This document shows, piece by piece, positions 1 through 13,274 of a stretch of DNA of 64,000 bases. Each line of letters begins with the position of its first letter. Position 1 is the stretch's first letter. This stretch comes from Liolophura sinensis. Taxonomy: Eukaryota; Mollusca; Polyplacophora; Chitonida; Chitonidae. The stretch is from assembly GCF_032854445.1 (NCBI RefSeq), contig NC_088300.1, forward strand, positions 19,201,608 through 19,265,607, in the 5' to 3' direction. The notes under the pieces are model-generated. The model had not been told where the DNA came from, made no database searches, and saw nothing but the letters and a program-made list of their open reading frames with translations. A program made the position numbers and the translations under genes.

Positions 1-1840
1 TTAAAGGGCGTAAGTTCAAATTTCTATGTTCCACTTTGGGTATTATTTGCCCGGAGTTTTTAAGGAATTTAATCACTCGTTTTTCAATGACGTAATAGGT
101 AACTGGCAGACTAACCACCTCGGCCAAGGAGACCCACCTTCCTAAAGATTTGAGAATATCATTGTAGGTGTAATGAACTTTCCTGACAGACATAGCCGTT
201 CTACACGTAGAGTGGTTAAGGTGCCTGTATAAGCAACCACCGCAGTGTCGTAGAGTAGTGACAAGACATGGACCTAACCCCATTTCTGAAAACACGAAAT
301 TTTCAGGATTCCTCTTCTTCCATTTTCTATGGAAATAAGCAAAATGCGGACGGTGTGGGGAGGGGGGGGGAGTGCATTCTAGCATGAGCTTGCAGAACGT
401 TTTCACTGAAGACCAGTTGCCTTCCACCAGTATGACATATGTCACTGTTAAACAACAATTCAAGAAATAAAACAAACTGCGCATCCAAGTGTGCCAATAA
501 ATAAAAATAAATTTCCGTTTTTGTGTGTCAGAAGGTAAGGATGCGTCAGAGACAACACCGGATGGACATATTTCAATGGGCTGTTGCGGGCAGTCAGTCT
601 TAACGGCTACATCCGATACCTATCTGGCTTAGTATTCAAGTCTAAAACCGATTTCACAAAACTATTTTAAGTCAATATTTAACCTCATTAAAGCAAAAAC
701 ATCCATAATAATATTGTTTGCATCAACACTGGGTCTATTTAGTTCATTTTCCATGGATCCGTCTATCATTATATATATTTACTTTCTTTTACAGTTATAC
801 TCTTAAGGTTGCTTTATGACAGATATAAGTTGTCATGAATCTATGCGTTGAAGTAGAGGTATACCAGCTGTCAACCAGTAACGACGTTCCGGGTCAGTAA
901 TCGCAAGATCAATTCCTAAAACCCCGTTTAACACAAACTACCAAAGAACTGAGAAAGTATATAAAGTATGAAAATAGGACGGAATCATACAAAGAGAAGA
1001 GGTCAACAGTTTTCAGCGATGTTGGAAAGATGCAAGGTATGTTCTAGGCGACTGAGTGAAATCAGTATTCAAATCGTGTACCATGCTAGAATATAAGTTG
1101 TCGATAATAAAATATGTGTCTCACTTGCGCTTTGATTGGAACTGTTCATATATCTAAAGTGGCGATCCAGTTTAACACGATGAACACACACCCCTAGCCT
1201 CGAGTCAACAAAATTAGACTCAATCCTGAAACAGAGCGCTAGAGATTCTGGACCCTCTGTCTATATTTACTTACAAGAGAATTATGCTCAATGTAAAACT
1301 TAAAAAACATGGAATAAAGGCGTTTGATGGAACAACATTGACACACTAGTTTTTACAGTAAAAACTTGTGACGATGAAACTGTCAATTGGCCTAACATAA
1401 AAGGGTTTTATATACCCTACCAGAAGTCTGATCACAAGTACAGACCGTCTCTTTTAGATGAAGACATACGCTACAAGTTAATTCTAATAGAGGGTGTGCA
1501 CAAAACGCGTACAGGTTACAGTATCAGTCCGATCTCAATGCCAAATCCTAGAACCGAAATAGTACGTTCTAAAGCACTAATGGGGATCTTCCCCCAGTAT
1601 ATAAAGTATTTCAGGTCCGAACTGTGTAGTCCGTTGTTCATTCCTGCTTTTTACGAAAAACGATTTGTGGGCAAACTGGCAACGTAGTACCCATCTATTG
1701 TAAGAGAACAAAGAACAATCCGACTTCTGTCCGAGTCGCTATTGTGTGGGAAAAGGTATCATATTGTATATAAACTGTTATCACAGGAATCATTAACACT
1801 AATTCTCATACGGACATGTACACGTACACGGAATAGAAAG
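1..1840. other. Non-coding stretch, no gene seen
   Basis: AT-rich DNA without a convincing coding region; the only open frame above 60 codons here (1496-1687) starts at a non-ATG codon and resembles nothing I know. A G-rich run lies at about 351-373. The segment at about 860-980 is similar to 13,040-13,170 inside the tandem array, with a shared core that includes TAATCGCAAGATC followed by CGTTTAACAC, so it is a piece of a dispersed repeat. Confidence 0.6.
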
Positions 1841-1841
1841 G

Positions 1842-2032
1842 ATGACACATGCAAGTCACATATATATACCAGATTTAGGGATGCGCCACGTACGCCATGG
1901 AAGGGTGGCAAATGCGAGTCGCACGTATACACCAGATTTAGGGATGCGCCACGTAAGCCATGGAAGGATAGCAAATGCGAGTCGCATATATACACCGGAT
2001 TTAGGGATGCGCCACGTGCCCCATGAATCTTC
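1842..2032. repeat. 63-bp tandem repeat, about 3 copies
   Basis: Three consecutive copies of a 63-bp unit, each carrying GATTTAGGGATGCGCCACGT followed by CCATGGAAGG. Because 63 is a multiple of three, frames stay open on both strands (21-residue repeats), which explains the overlapping short ORFs here. No start, splice or family signal supports translation. Confidence 0.9.
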
Positions 2033-2039
2033 TCCATAG

Positions 2040-5000
2040 TAGAGGCCTGCTATAGTTACTGCTATCCACACCAAGGTTAACCTAATGTATATTATAAAAA
2101 ATAAAAATAGCATATAAATCAGAAGAAACATTTGGTTAAGAGAACAGTAATGTATAATATTGTAACAATTTATGTTTGGATTACAGCTATTGAGTAAATA
2201 CAATGTTTTAAGTTACAAATGTATATATTTGTATCGGCTATATAAAATATTTTCGATTGAATATCATTATATAAGGCATTTGCCTGAATAACTATTCACA
2301 CCATCGGCCAAAGCATACACACTGAACTTATATCACGAAATTATTAGTTTGTTGATAGTAAAATCTTTTTCATAAAACGGTTTAGGTTGAATCTGGTTTT
2401 TTTCATAACAAGCTTTCTGATATTTATATTGTTAAGAGAACATTAGGCATGCATAATTTTGAAAGACTGGGGACATTTTATTTTAAAAAAAGAAAAAACA
2501 CTCATGCTTTAATGATTACCAACTTATTTCCAGAATGGTGAGAGATAGGATATTAATGTTCTCGCGAGTACACGCGAGTATCAGCGTGTAAGGGTAATGG
2601 GTTTATAGCTATAGCATATTCAAATGTATCGGGTGAAAAAAGAGTGAGTCGACGATGATAATATATTAAAGCATCACAACTGACTTGTACAGGTTCAAGC
2701 TATTGGTGTCTTCATCCATGGAGTTAAATTATGTGCAACAATAACATGTGCAGGGCTACTCGAAAGTTCGAGGAGTTGCTTTAATGCGTTTTATAAGTAA
2801 TGGGTATAGTTCTTGCGATGTCTCAGGAATGGAATATTCGGTTAAAGATTCCAGGTACAGGTGTTGACCTGGCATTAGGAGGTTAGGAGTTGATCGGGTT
2901 CTCTTTAGGACCTGTTTGCTACCTGATGGACGCTGACATGGTATCAGCATGTTAACCTTGTAGAAGTATAATTGTGCCTGTGTTAAGAAGACCACCCGAC
3001 ACAGGCCCTTCTATTTGCTATGATTGACCTCTTGTCATCAATACTACACATTGGCGGTAATTTGCCATCTTGGTCGCACGGCATTATCTCGTTAGCATGT
3101 CAAACACTTGTCGATTTGTCATCGGTTAGAGACGACATCGCTCTTGCCCCCATACCCCCAGCCAGTACTTATATTCGGTCCTAACTTGATTCGTCAGAAG
3201 GCCATCGGTTTATACCGGAGACTTACTCCATGAGCCCGTATTAATACCTTCGCCACACAAATAAGTCCATTAGTAAATTAATATTCTTATCTACCGTCAT
3301 GTATTACCTAGTTTGCCTAGGTGTCCTGATGCCAATTGTTCGCCATGGTAAAGTGTTTAATTGTTCCATTCAGCCAATAATGAAGTGTCTCTTGAAGCAA
3401 TTAATTCCCATTTGCAGGATTCATGAGTTAATAAAACCACATTAAAGCCAATTTCCAGAGATATGGTAGGTATTTAGACGCGCGCCGTGTATGCTTCTTC
3501 GCACCAAAGCTAACATATTTTGTGCTTAAGACGGAGAGGTGGTTGTGTTTATTTCTCTTTTTCTGCCAGCACTTACGAATGGCTTGCAGGAAATACTAAG
3601 CACTTATCAGCCATGGGGAATGAGTTGTGAGAGGCGCTCAAATCAGTTCCGCCCAAATCAGTACCTGTATATCTCATTTCAAGGCTTTACTGTACAAAGG
3701 TTGTGCAAAAGCCAATAATGTTGAACTTCCCATGCATGAAGTCGTGTTGCTGAGACGTTGTATTTGACTTCCGGTACACCAAGCTGGCAAACATACAGAA
3801 ATCAAGTGTGATAAGTGCATGCAAGCTTTGTCTTTCAATATTAAGGACAGCTACGTACGTAGAAACATGACTTGCCCATAAATACAATGGATCCAATGCT
3901 TTGCACACGAATAACACGATAATAACACGCGCTGGCTGCAGGATACTGAAGGTAATTACACAGGTAAAGATATGCAGAGTCCAATGAAAAAATTAAAGCC
4001 GAGAAGCAAAAACTGTGGACAACTTTCTTTGTGTTTTGCAATCAAGCCGATGTTATATCGCTGTGCCTGAAAGGAGCCAAACAAACATAGGTTAATCATC
4101 TAATTGCATCCAATGGCGCCAGCTACTGTTTATTACTCGACATATACCGGCGTTGTTGCCCATTTACAACTTACGCCTGAGGTTTCATGCTCTGCTTTAC
4201 GATGAAATAATGGCGAGGTCTACGTTGAACGCATCGCGAGAATGGATGGAGTGTGGAGAAGTGGCGGGGGGAGGGAGGTGAATATACAGATGTTTACCCA
4301 CAGGAGATAGGCAGATCATCAACTTCAGCAGATCTATAATGGGACTCGTCTGTCAACAGATCGATCAAACCTGCCTGTCTTAGACTAATACCAAAGAACC
4401 TGCTTCTCGACAGAATGTTTTCTTGATTATTGATTATTTGTCCAGTAAAATCTGCGTTATCCCACAACACAAGGATATCTTTAATGCACTAATACCGCAT
4501 AGGTAATTAAAGGTATATCAGTCTTATCAGCTGTGTGGGCGTCTGTATGAGGTGTTTTGGTAGTGCCTAAGCAACTGTACGTGCGATGCAGTGAATACTC
4601 AAAAAGTTTGTAACATTTCTTTGAAACTCTTTGTTCCATAAAACATATCTAATGGATCTGCGTTTGAAACGAAGTACCTGTCTTAATGTAATGTTTTGGT
4701 TGCCTTAGTATTTTTTCTCGGGTTGTTTTTGTTTTAATTACATAACATTTCCCATTCTGCCTTTACGCAGATGCGAATGAGGCAAGTAGGGAATAATGAA
4801 ACAACACATGAAAATCGTTTAAAACAGAAATTTGTTTGTAGACTATTTGGCTTAAAAAATAATTCAGGCATTTTGTCAACAGATTTCCTGTTTAATTTAA
4901 TTCTTACGTGTAAACATAAATATCATAAAATCCAACATAAAAGGACACGTAATTCGTTTACAGTTAATCAAAAAATGTTCTTCTAACTCCCTAACTATTA

Positions 5001-7565
5001 CCGGTATCATCTCTTTGTTTGTATCTTAAAGGAAAATTAATTCTAAAGACATCAAGTGTGATGAATTTTCCTTTGAAAGCGTGACGGATTCTTCGAAGTT
5101 CATGGTTTAATTTCATAAATCGCCTCTCAGATTTGCAGAGGTAAAGATATATATGGGAATCTTCAAACAAAACGTTTAAAACATACATTTTGTAAAACGT
5201 AAAAGTCAAACGTAAAGTAAAAACTTTGAAAGTTAACATTGAAACCTATTCAGATCCATTAAGAGCCTTATGAGCTGTTAAAATTGTGGTAAACTGTTCT
5301 TTGTCCAAACATTATACAACATTCGGATGTGAAGATACAGACACCGGATCACTAATCGGGATCCTGTTTAATGACAGAATGATTTTTAGAAAGTTTTCGA
5401 GATAAATTACAGGTTTAATTCTTGGTTAAGGGAGATAAAGCTGAGTGAATTCATTGTAGAGACGCCTTCGAAGGTTACTTTAATAAGCTTACATATAACC
5501 CAGCGTTCAAGGAACTTTACGATGATTCCAAAGACTCCACGTGCAACAGTAGGTCACCTGGATGCAATCAATTTTCCGTCAATGCCATATAGAAGCCCAC
5601 TGAGGCCCTGCATTACAGTCGAGCTAGCCAGGTAGCAAGGGAGGCGTGGAGACAACCAGGTAGCGATACAAAAGACTATGGCACAGCGAGTAATATCAGA
5701 GCAATGAGTACAGTATGATAGTTGGTAAATGGTTACAGGTAAAATCTTCCTCACCTTCTTACCTCTCTACCTCGCTACCTTGCCATCTCCCTGGCTCGCT
5801 ACCTTACTCGTATTAGAAAGGTCTAGGTGGCGAATAATCCTCCATCCACTTCCACCGTAACATTGACTATCAACTGAAATGAAGCAATTTTTCTAAATGA
5901 ATGAATTGGGCTAACCTACATGTAGCTATAGTGTTGAAAATCCCACTGGCTTTGTCCTGGCGACTATAACCCTAAATTAATTGAATAGCTGCTCATAAAT
6001 ACACCATTTCCCACTTTTTCCCGTGTCCCAATATTATGCTCATCTGACCATTGTCTCTTCATATTAGCAACTGTATGAATTTGCGATCAACTCAATCAAG
6101 GAAAAGGGTAACTACGTGGTTAGCAAATATGAAGCTGACTGTAGCTGACGCCTGAAGATTCTGATATCAGTCAGGACATCTGTAAGGTTTTTTTCAAGAA
6201 GAGCGTCATAACTCAACATTTCCCGCCTTTACCCTATTCCAAGCCTGTTAATTTTGGAGACAGAGGAGCTTCTAAGACATGTGACGTCACGATAGCTAAA
6301 ACAGCAAATGGCGTAACCAAATGACTGGTTATGTACTAAACATCATTTACCATTTATTCTGTTAACAGGTCTTTTTAAGCATGTTAGAGCACCACCAGGA
6401 AACTCATTTTCGAACTCTAGCCTATTTCTTTTAGCGAGTCGCTTATATTCAGCTCTCTGTAAAATCAGTGATACTCGCTAGCAAAACTGCCTTTAGTCAG
6501 TGGGCGTAACAACACGAGCTCTACACATTTATATGTTGGAGGTCTATTTTATTGCAAGGAAATGAAGTTAGGAGTTATTTAAGAATCGAGTAATTCATAA
6601 TGTTAAAGTACATAAGCTCGGTTTGAACGGCAAAACCCATTACCTCAAGTGTCTCCATAAAAAGGCAGTGGCATACTGGATATTGGGCAGGGTTCAACTT
6701 GCTTTGACGGAGGGCAACACCAGTTACCTGAACTGCTATCGACTTAACTGCAAACCTTCTTACAGACACTACCATGTTTAAAATTGTTTACACGTTTTAA
6801 TATGATATAAACTTAAAAATGAATTTTATTTTATCTCTTGTTGTACATAGCCACACGGCGGTATGGATTTAGAGGTGGGTGTTAGGAAATTAAAGCCGTG
6901 TAGTCTATTCGCAGACAGAGTAGTGTAGGTAGTGTTACCGTGTGGAGTTTGTTCTAACCGCTTGTTGGTGCAGCCAATGTAAAACAATCACTCTCCACGC
7001 TCATTGTCCAGCATGGAACTTGCTTTTGAAGCAACGCGTTCTTGGTGCCGAAACTAAGCATGTGGAGTTTAACATTATAAATTAATAAAAACATTCTAAC
7101 TGTATTTTCTGTAATAATATGGACATTGAACATGTCAATTTGTAGAACTTGGGTTGTTATCTATCACTTGTTAAATGCAATTTTGGTAGCGAATATGACT
7201 GATTTTACAGACACGTGAATATAGGCGACTTCCTCAAAGATAATTGACTATAGTTAAAATTTAGTGGCTAGCTTTACGTTCAATATAGAGGCATTTCATT
7301 CCTGACATACTTGCTTTACATACAGTTTTTATTTTTGTACTGCGAGTTATTTAAGAATCGAGTAGTTCTAATCGAGAGATTTAAAGGTGACGTTGACAGA
7401 ACCCAAATTAAATATTTAGTATAAAAACAAACGATATATTTTTTCACAGAGAGCTTCATCTTATTCCACACAAGAGAGGATCGTCGACCACCTCTTGCCA
7501 ACTATTCACCGACTGCAATGACTACAAGGCAATCTTAAAATTTCCTTATCATAGAATGTATGTAC
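2040..7565. other. Gene-poor stretch with minor repeats
   Basis: I see no supportable gene. Notable details are a G-rich run at 4262-4280 on the plus strand, a CTACCT-rich low-complexity patch at about 5750-5815, and a 21-bp exact direct repeat (GAGTTATTTAAGAATCGAGT plus A) at 6572-6592 and 7344-7364. The repeat pair suggests two fragments of one dispersed element. All ORFs are short, overlap on both strands and look like chance. Confidence 0.55.
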
Positions 7566-7566
7566 A

Positions 7567-7840
7567 TGTATGATGGCTTAGGGTTTTAGGTCGCGCTTTA
7601 CATTTTTTAGTTATATGATAACAAAGAATCATTAGGTGTGTGTACATATAGTGTGTCTTCTAGTGACAGAGCAAGTCCATGACGCCAAAGTGCTGCCGAC
7701 ACTGAATCATCATGCCAAAGACATGACATAATATCCCACCCAGTCATAATATCATGACACTGTCCTAACCTCCCAGTACCAAGTGCCAGACGAGGCACCA
7801 ACAAGTAACGTCTTTGGCATGGCCTTTAGAGCAAAAAGGT
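7567..7840 (-). mobile_element. SINE family 1, decayed copy
   Basis: Read on the minus strand, this resembles the copies at 10.2, 14.0, 21.2 and 26.5 kb. Shared parts are the CCAAGTGCCAGACGAGGCACC-like zone matching GCGCCAAGC in other copies, a middle zone rich in GTCATG, and a 3' end reading towards a TAAAACCCTAAGCC-type terminus. The tRNA-like head is not clear. It is one of the most diverged copies. Confidence 0.5.
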
Positions 7841-7841
7841 A

Positions 7842-9760
7842 TTAGGACCACATGGTCCAGAGGATAATGTAGGGTGCCTGTGTGCATACATAGCGATTCC
7901 ACGGGAACGTAAAGTGTCTCTGAAATCTCAACACCATAACACGTGCTGTTAATGCGAACATTTGGCTGAAATAAATTCCCTAATTAAACCAGGGCTTTCC
8001 AATGAGCAACACACACGAAGCAAACGGTGCGCAAAACTGGTCCCATCAAAAATCAAAGCGAAAGCAATTCTGTTCGCTCATTCCGGCAGCCAATAGAAGC
8101 GTTAATGATTTCCGTTAATGAAGATGCTGAGACTCGGACAAGCATTCGATTACCCGGCCATTCTTTGGGTGGGCCTGTGAGAAAATAGCCGTATTGGCTG
8201 GTTCACTGAGAGGGTTTGTGGGGTTGGGTGGGTTGATCATGGTACAGCGCACAGGCCATAGCTCACTCCTCAACCCCAATCGGAGGCTCCTATAGGCAGT
8301 GATAATGAGAAAATGTTGAAAAACATGTAGAGACTGAGGAGGAGAGTATTTCCATTACTGCCCGGTGTACCTGTTACAGTCAACTTTTAATCTCTCAGTG
8401 ATAACGCTAGGTAGCGTTTTACCCTACCATTAGTGGACAACTCACACCCATCAAAGATAAATCAATCGGCTATGTACACGGAGTCATGCCCTTCAGGTGT
8501 ATACCATAACAGCGGATTAATATATAGGTCCAGTACTCCGCACGGGTGCATCAGGGTTAACCCCGCCCTAATTCTTCATCCAGCATTCGAACAAATTTTA
8601 GGTTTTTCGGCACTTGAGGTAGGCGTTTGCTCCGTCTTATGTTCGCTGAACGTCTTTCTTCCGAAAAGTTCTTCCCTTTTCGATGAATTGTTAAGGAGCT
8701 TTGTTTGGTGCCCCGAAATCCCAAAAACAAAGTCATGTGTCAAATATAAGACGGTATATCTAGATTCCATCGACTAAGAATTGTGTTTCACACAGAATAA
8801 GTGTTTAAAGTGAAATAAATATTAACAGATCTCGTCACGTCTAGTGCGGAAAATTCCAGTGAAATGATTGAAGGCTATTTGTTACCTGAATCCTAGAATC
8901 CATCACAGTTAGAGGAGAATATAGAAGATAACATTACAGTGACGAATGGAGACCAAGACAGGAGAAAAACGTTTATGTTACCCCACTCTCATCAACTGTC
9001 ACATGTTCTTATTAAATGAGAATATACGAGATTACCTCAGACAAGTGATCCGATAGAAGCCCGATACAGGAGTTTTGTGCGATTTCACCTTTTACGTGAC
9101 TGGCATGTACAACTAAATATCATAAATGTTAGATTTTGCTCCATGGATGTAGGAATGAGACAACAGAAGGACATTATAAATATATATAAAGGAAATTATA
9201 CGTTATACATTTATATATGAGGGCTTTTAAGGGTCCCATGGTCCATCATTGGCCCTAGAGCACTAAAGGCTTCTCTCGATCAGTGACGGTTCCACATCGA
9301 TTTCATTTTCGCTTTTCGTGTTGTTCTTTTCTCTTTGTGTGGTGCCAGCTATGGATGCAACATATTCGGGCAAACCGATTCAGCCGTTATACCTGCTTTG
9401 CTTGTTAAGAGTTTACTGTTAAAACGTCGCCATTTTTGGAAGGGCATGATCATTTTGAGGATTCCAATAATCAATTTAGGTATAAAGGTAATCCTAAATT
9501 ACGGTGGATTCACTTTAAGTACATATGTACCCACAATGTAGACATGGGAGACACTCAACGTTCCCCTATTAGGCTGCAAAATGTATATGTTATATCCACT
9601 CTATAATTCATATTTCAGTGTGAAACAGGTTTTCTTTCTAACTTCGTGGAAGAAGAGTTCTACAAAGGGGCAATACCAGACTGGAAGATCTCATTACCAG
9701 TGCATGGTTTTGATGGTCTTGCATCAAGTTTATTGGAGATTTGTATCTTGGTCGATAAGG
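7842..9760. other. No gene seen
   Basis: No convincing gene. The longest open frame (8433-8777, 114 codons) begins with GTG, its first ATG is well inside, and it matches no family I know. It is overlapped by an open frame on the other strand, so I do not call it. Confidence 0.5.
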
Positions 9761-9763
9761 TAT

Positions 9764-9791
9764 ACATATCATATCATATCATATCATACAC
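9764..9791. repeat. ATATC pentanucleotide microsatellite
   Basis: About five tandem copies of a 5-bp ATATC/CATAT unit, ending in CATACACA. Confidence 0.85.
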
Positions 9792-9954
9792 ATGTGGAAA
9801 GGTTATTTAGATTTTTGCCAAAATTCGGTGCCTTATTCCAGAAATATATGTTTCGGCCATAAAACTGTACGCAATTCTGTAAGTGAAAAATGCGTTGAGT
9901 ATGGTGTTCATAAGAAACTACCAGCTCATTGTCTACAATTTACTAATGTATTTG

Positions 9955-10150
9955 ATGGGTGTTTTACGCAGTACTCAAGAATATTTCACTTATACGACGG
10001 CGGCCAGCATTATGGTGGGAGGAGACCCACGACCATCGGCATGTTGCTGATGGTCGGAGAGGAAGACCGCATGAGTTGGACTCACAGCGATCGCATTGGA
10101 GAGAGGCTCCCGGGTCATTACGCTGCGCTAGCGCCCTAAGCAACTGAAGA
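9955..10150 (-). mobile_element. SINE family 2 (CCGTACTCAAGAATATT core), minus copy
   Basis: On the plus strand the copy begins with GCAGTACTCAAGAATATTTC, then ACGACGGCGGCCAGCATTAT, and ends with CATTACGCTGCGCTAGCGCC. The same blocks recur at 33.8, 39.1 and 40.9 kb. In the sense orientation of the element (minus here) the 3' end is the GGCGTAAAACACCAATCAAA type, so the tRNA-like end lies to the right. This copy is internally shortened relative to the 40.9 kb copy, lacking the GGGCAGAGCC segment. It abuts the family-1 SINE that follows. Confidence 0.8.
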
Positions 10151-10229
10151 GGCCTCTCATTGTCTACAAGATGTATGATGAAGGTACATCCTTGAAAATT
10201 GTTACGTGAACCGCAACGACTCTTGATAG

Positions 10230-10535
10230 ATACGACCGGCAGTTGGTAGATAGTTTGTAGAGCGTCCTCTCCGGGGGTCAATCCTGGGTCGGGTCACACC
10301 TAAGACCTTGAAAAAGAGGAACTTGTAACTTCCTAGCTTGGCGTTCAGCATTAAGGGGGTAGTGCAACGACTGGTTGACCCTACGATAAGTCGTCTCAAT
10401 GAAGTAGCACTAGATAACAGAGCGGTGGAAATCCGTCAAGCAAGAAGAAGGTACATAACTTACACTCTAAGGACTCCTTCGTCGCCATATGAATAAAAAA
10501 TTGTTAAGTACGACGTTAAACCCCAAGCATGCACT
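10230..10535 (+). mobile_element. SINE family 1, nearly full copy with tRNA-like head
   Basis: A tRNA-like head is visible: an A-box-like TAGTTTGTAGAGCG and a B-box-like GGGTCAATCCTGG about 15 bases later. The body contains CTTGGCGTTCAGCA, and the 3' terminus is CGTTAAACCCCAAGCATG followed by CACTCACTCACTC. These match the order seen in the copies at 14.0, 21.2 and 26.5 kb. Family assignment is by internal comparison; I have not matched it to a named library entry. Confidence 0.75.
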
Positions 10536-11496
10536 CACTCACTCCTGATAGATACGTTATCTTTGACGATGTCAGTCGACTGTGCTCAGCTGAAGAAAAA
10601 AGATTTAAGATTATACTAATACTAATCCTTATAATTATACATCATCTTAGCCTGTTTAATGTCAGCGAAATCGGTGAAGATTTCTGAAATCATAGCTTCC
10701 TCGAAGACAACCTCCGTTAAAGTACAGCGTTAGATATTTGTTGAGTTACAGTTGTATAGGCTCCACTGGCATTTATACCAGCCTAGGAAAAGATCGCTCT
10801 CACGACGTCTCAGTCGTAAAGGCTATAATTTACACATGACGAAGAATAGACAAGAGAGAAAAATAAGCCGGAAATATCCAAGGGATTGTCATCAATACCG
10901 CTTTTTATTGAGCATTTACCTCAAGATTGATCCGTTTACGAGTGGTTTGATCAAACGTTCAGAAGACTGTCGGTGGGAGAACTGTCCATTATAACTGTGA
11001 ACAAAGCTATTGATTAATCAGAAGGTTATGATGAGTGGGTTACTTGGCGGTACGACAGGTTGCTGCTGTCTGTATTATCATACAGGCTTCTATCCTCTAC
11101 TTTAGAGGTTCATCAAAGCTTGTACAAAATCCTTCTTTCCGTATCAAGGTTTATGGCTGAGTTATAGGACGGTGTCGCTAATCAGCACTTTCGTCGTGAA
11201 CGTCCCAGATTATGCCGCCATAAGCAGGAAATAATGGTTCCTTCAAACACCAGGCACCTCAGTCCTTTAGAGCTCTGCGTGAGGGTGGGCGGGGAGTCAA
11301 AGAGTTCGAGGCCCAACAAAGTGGCACAGGCTGAACCTAAACGAATACGATGACTGCTTTTAAACAATAACCGCTGTGTTTTTCTCAATTTTTGATTATT
11401 TATTTCTTGATTATATTGATGCCAGTGACAATAGTACTTATAAGAGGGCACCTACCCTTAAGTCGCATATAGGAAATCAGAAAACAATTGTAATGA

Positions 11497-11832
11497 TTAC
11501 CAATGCACGCCTTCAAATGTGAAAGGATAATCTATATTCCAATACAAGTCCTCAACGCCGGGATTTAAGGGACAAGATTCTGGATTCTAGAAAAACGTCA
11601 ACACTGGTAGGACATGCCAATCTTGACTCCAGTACATGTCCTCACTAGTGGGGCACCACTATGAGTACAAGTCATCAGTGGCAGGTCACCATTCTGGCTA
11701 TCAGCACAAGTCAGTCAGTGAAGGAACACCATTCTGTATTCCAGTACAAGTCATCAGTGGTGGGACACACATCTTCGTTCCAGTATACGGTATCACTGGT
11801 GGTACACCAATATAGATTCCAGTATAAGAAAA
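11497..11832. repeat. Minisatellite M1, about 39-bp unit
   Basis: Degenerate copies with the core ATTCCAGTACAAGTC and ACTGGTGGGACACCA. It is the oldest-looking and shortest of the four M arrays and lies at the same place in its unit as M2-M4. Open frames on both strands arise from the 13-codon period. Confidence 0.8.
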
Positions 11833-13274
11833 ACAAAAATACACAAAAAATGTTTTCATGACGCTGCCGAATATACGTGTGCACAAGGATTGATTTTAAG
11901 GACAAATTGAGCCACTGGAGGCATATCTCAGCCGCGTTTTTATTTCATCTGGTCTTATAAAGGCATACGCTGATTGAACAAGTGAATACCAAAGGTCTCT
12001 AGACAAGCCTGGCAGTGTGTGTGTGACATAATAGGCCTGTGCACAATAATCACACTTGAGCTCGACACGGCCCAGATAAACTTTCTGGATGACCTCCCCT
12101 GTCAGTTACAAAGAACGCAGTGCTTAGTGTGGTGGTACAATCTACTATACGTCCATGTGAATTGTGGCATCCTCAGGTAATAAATAGAGAACACGGCCTT
12201 TACGGGGCTATTGTACAGGCTTCAGTCATTCAGCTGTGATTAATTACAATTGTAACAGTTCAGCCTAATGAAGCCTTAACTTAAAACCAAGAAGCTTCTT
12301 TGATGGCATGATGCCATGGTTCAGCATTGGCCACCGAGATTTTGTAGTAAAATACTAGAACATGCATCTAGTATGAAAAGCAGCAGATTTGTGTCGTATT
12401 CTGTTGTGGCTGTAATAGCCGCAAAACGGATCCACTGCAGCCAAACTCCTCCAAGATGTCACCTAATCTCTTGACGGTTCTACATGACATTCTTCGTCTG
12501 ATGCCAGGGCTGTTAGTTACAGAGAAGCCCGCCGTTCACCTAGCGGCAGTTTGTCACATGATCTGTCTCTAAACAGGCTACTACCTAGCATTGCCCCAAG
12601 CCACGAGTTTTCTGCCCTTGATTACCAACCGCTGAGCCATGCAATCAGTATTGAATCGAAAATCTAATGCATTTGCTGTCTGTAGCTGGTCAGTCTCAGT
12701 TCTGGCCATATCTTCATTAGAAGCTTTTTTGATAATAAATTCCCTGGAGACAAAGCAACTTTGAATGCATCAATAATCATTACCAACGCAGTTGAAACTG
12801 ATTGACTTTTTTGTATGATATTTAACAGCAAGCAGTATCAATTTACACAAAATCTTTTTTCTTTAACTAGGATTTTTTTTCTTTAACTGACAGTCATTTG
12901 TTAAATGTCAGGTTTCAGCGTACATTTAGTACCTTGTATTGGAATATTGCCATGCCATAGCAGGGTGTGGTATCTGAATATAGTATCATGTCTCGGTTTA
13001 GTACCATGTGTTGTAACGCCACCATCTGCCGGTATAGTTATAAGTATAAGCGTCAAGTCCGACATTCCTATACCATTAAAGTAGTCCGTAAAGGGCGTTC
13101 CAAGTCGATAATCGCAAGATCCATTTCCACAATAACGTTTAACACTAACTCCCGAAGACAAAGGTATGTAAGAAATTATACAAATAAGAAATAAAGCCCG
13201 TAACACACACGTGTCATGTCTCGGAATAGTACCAAGTGTCATAACAGCGCCCTTAGTTAGAATTTAGTGCTGGG

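Noticed and set aside
8433-8777. 114-codon plus-strand frame
   Set aside because: Begins at GTG, overlaps an open frame on the other strand, and matches no known family.
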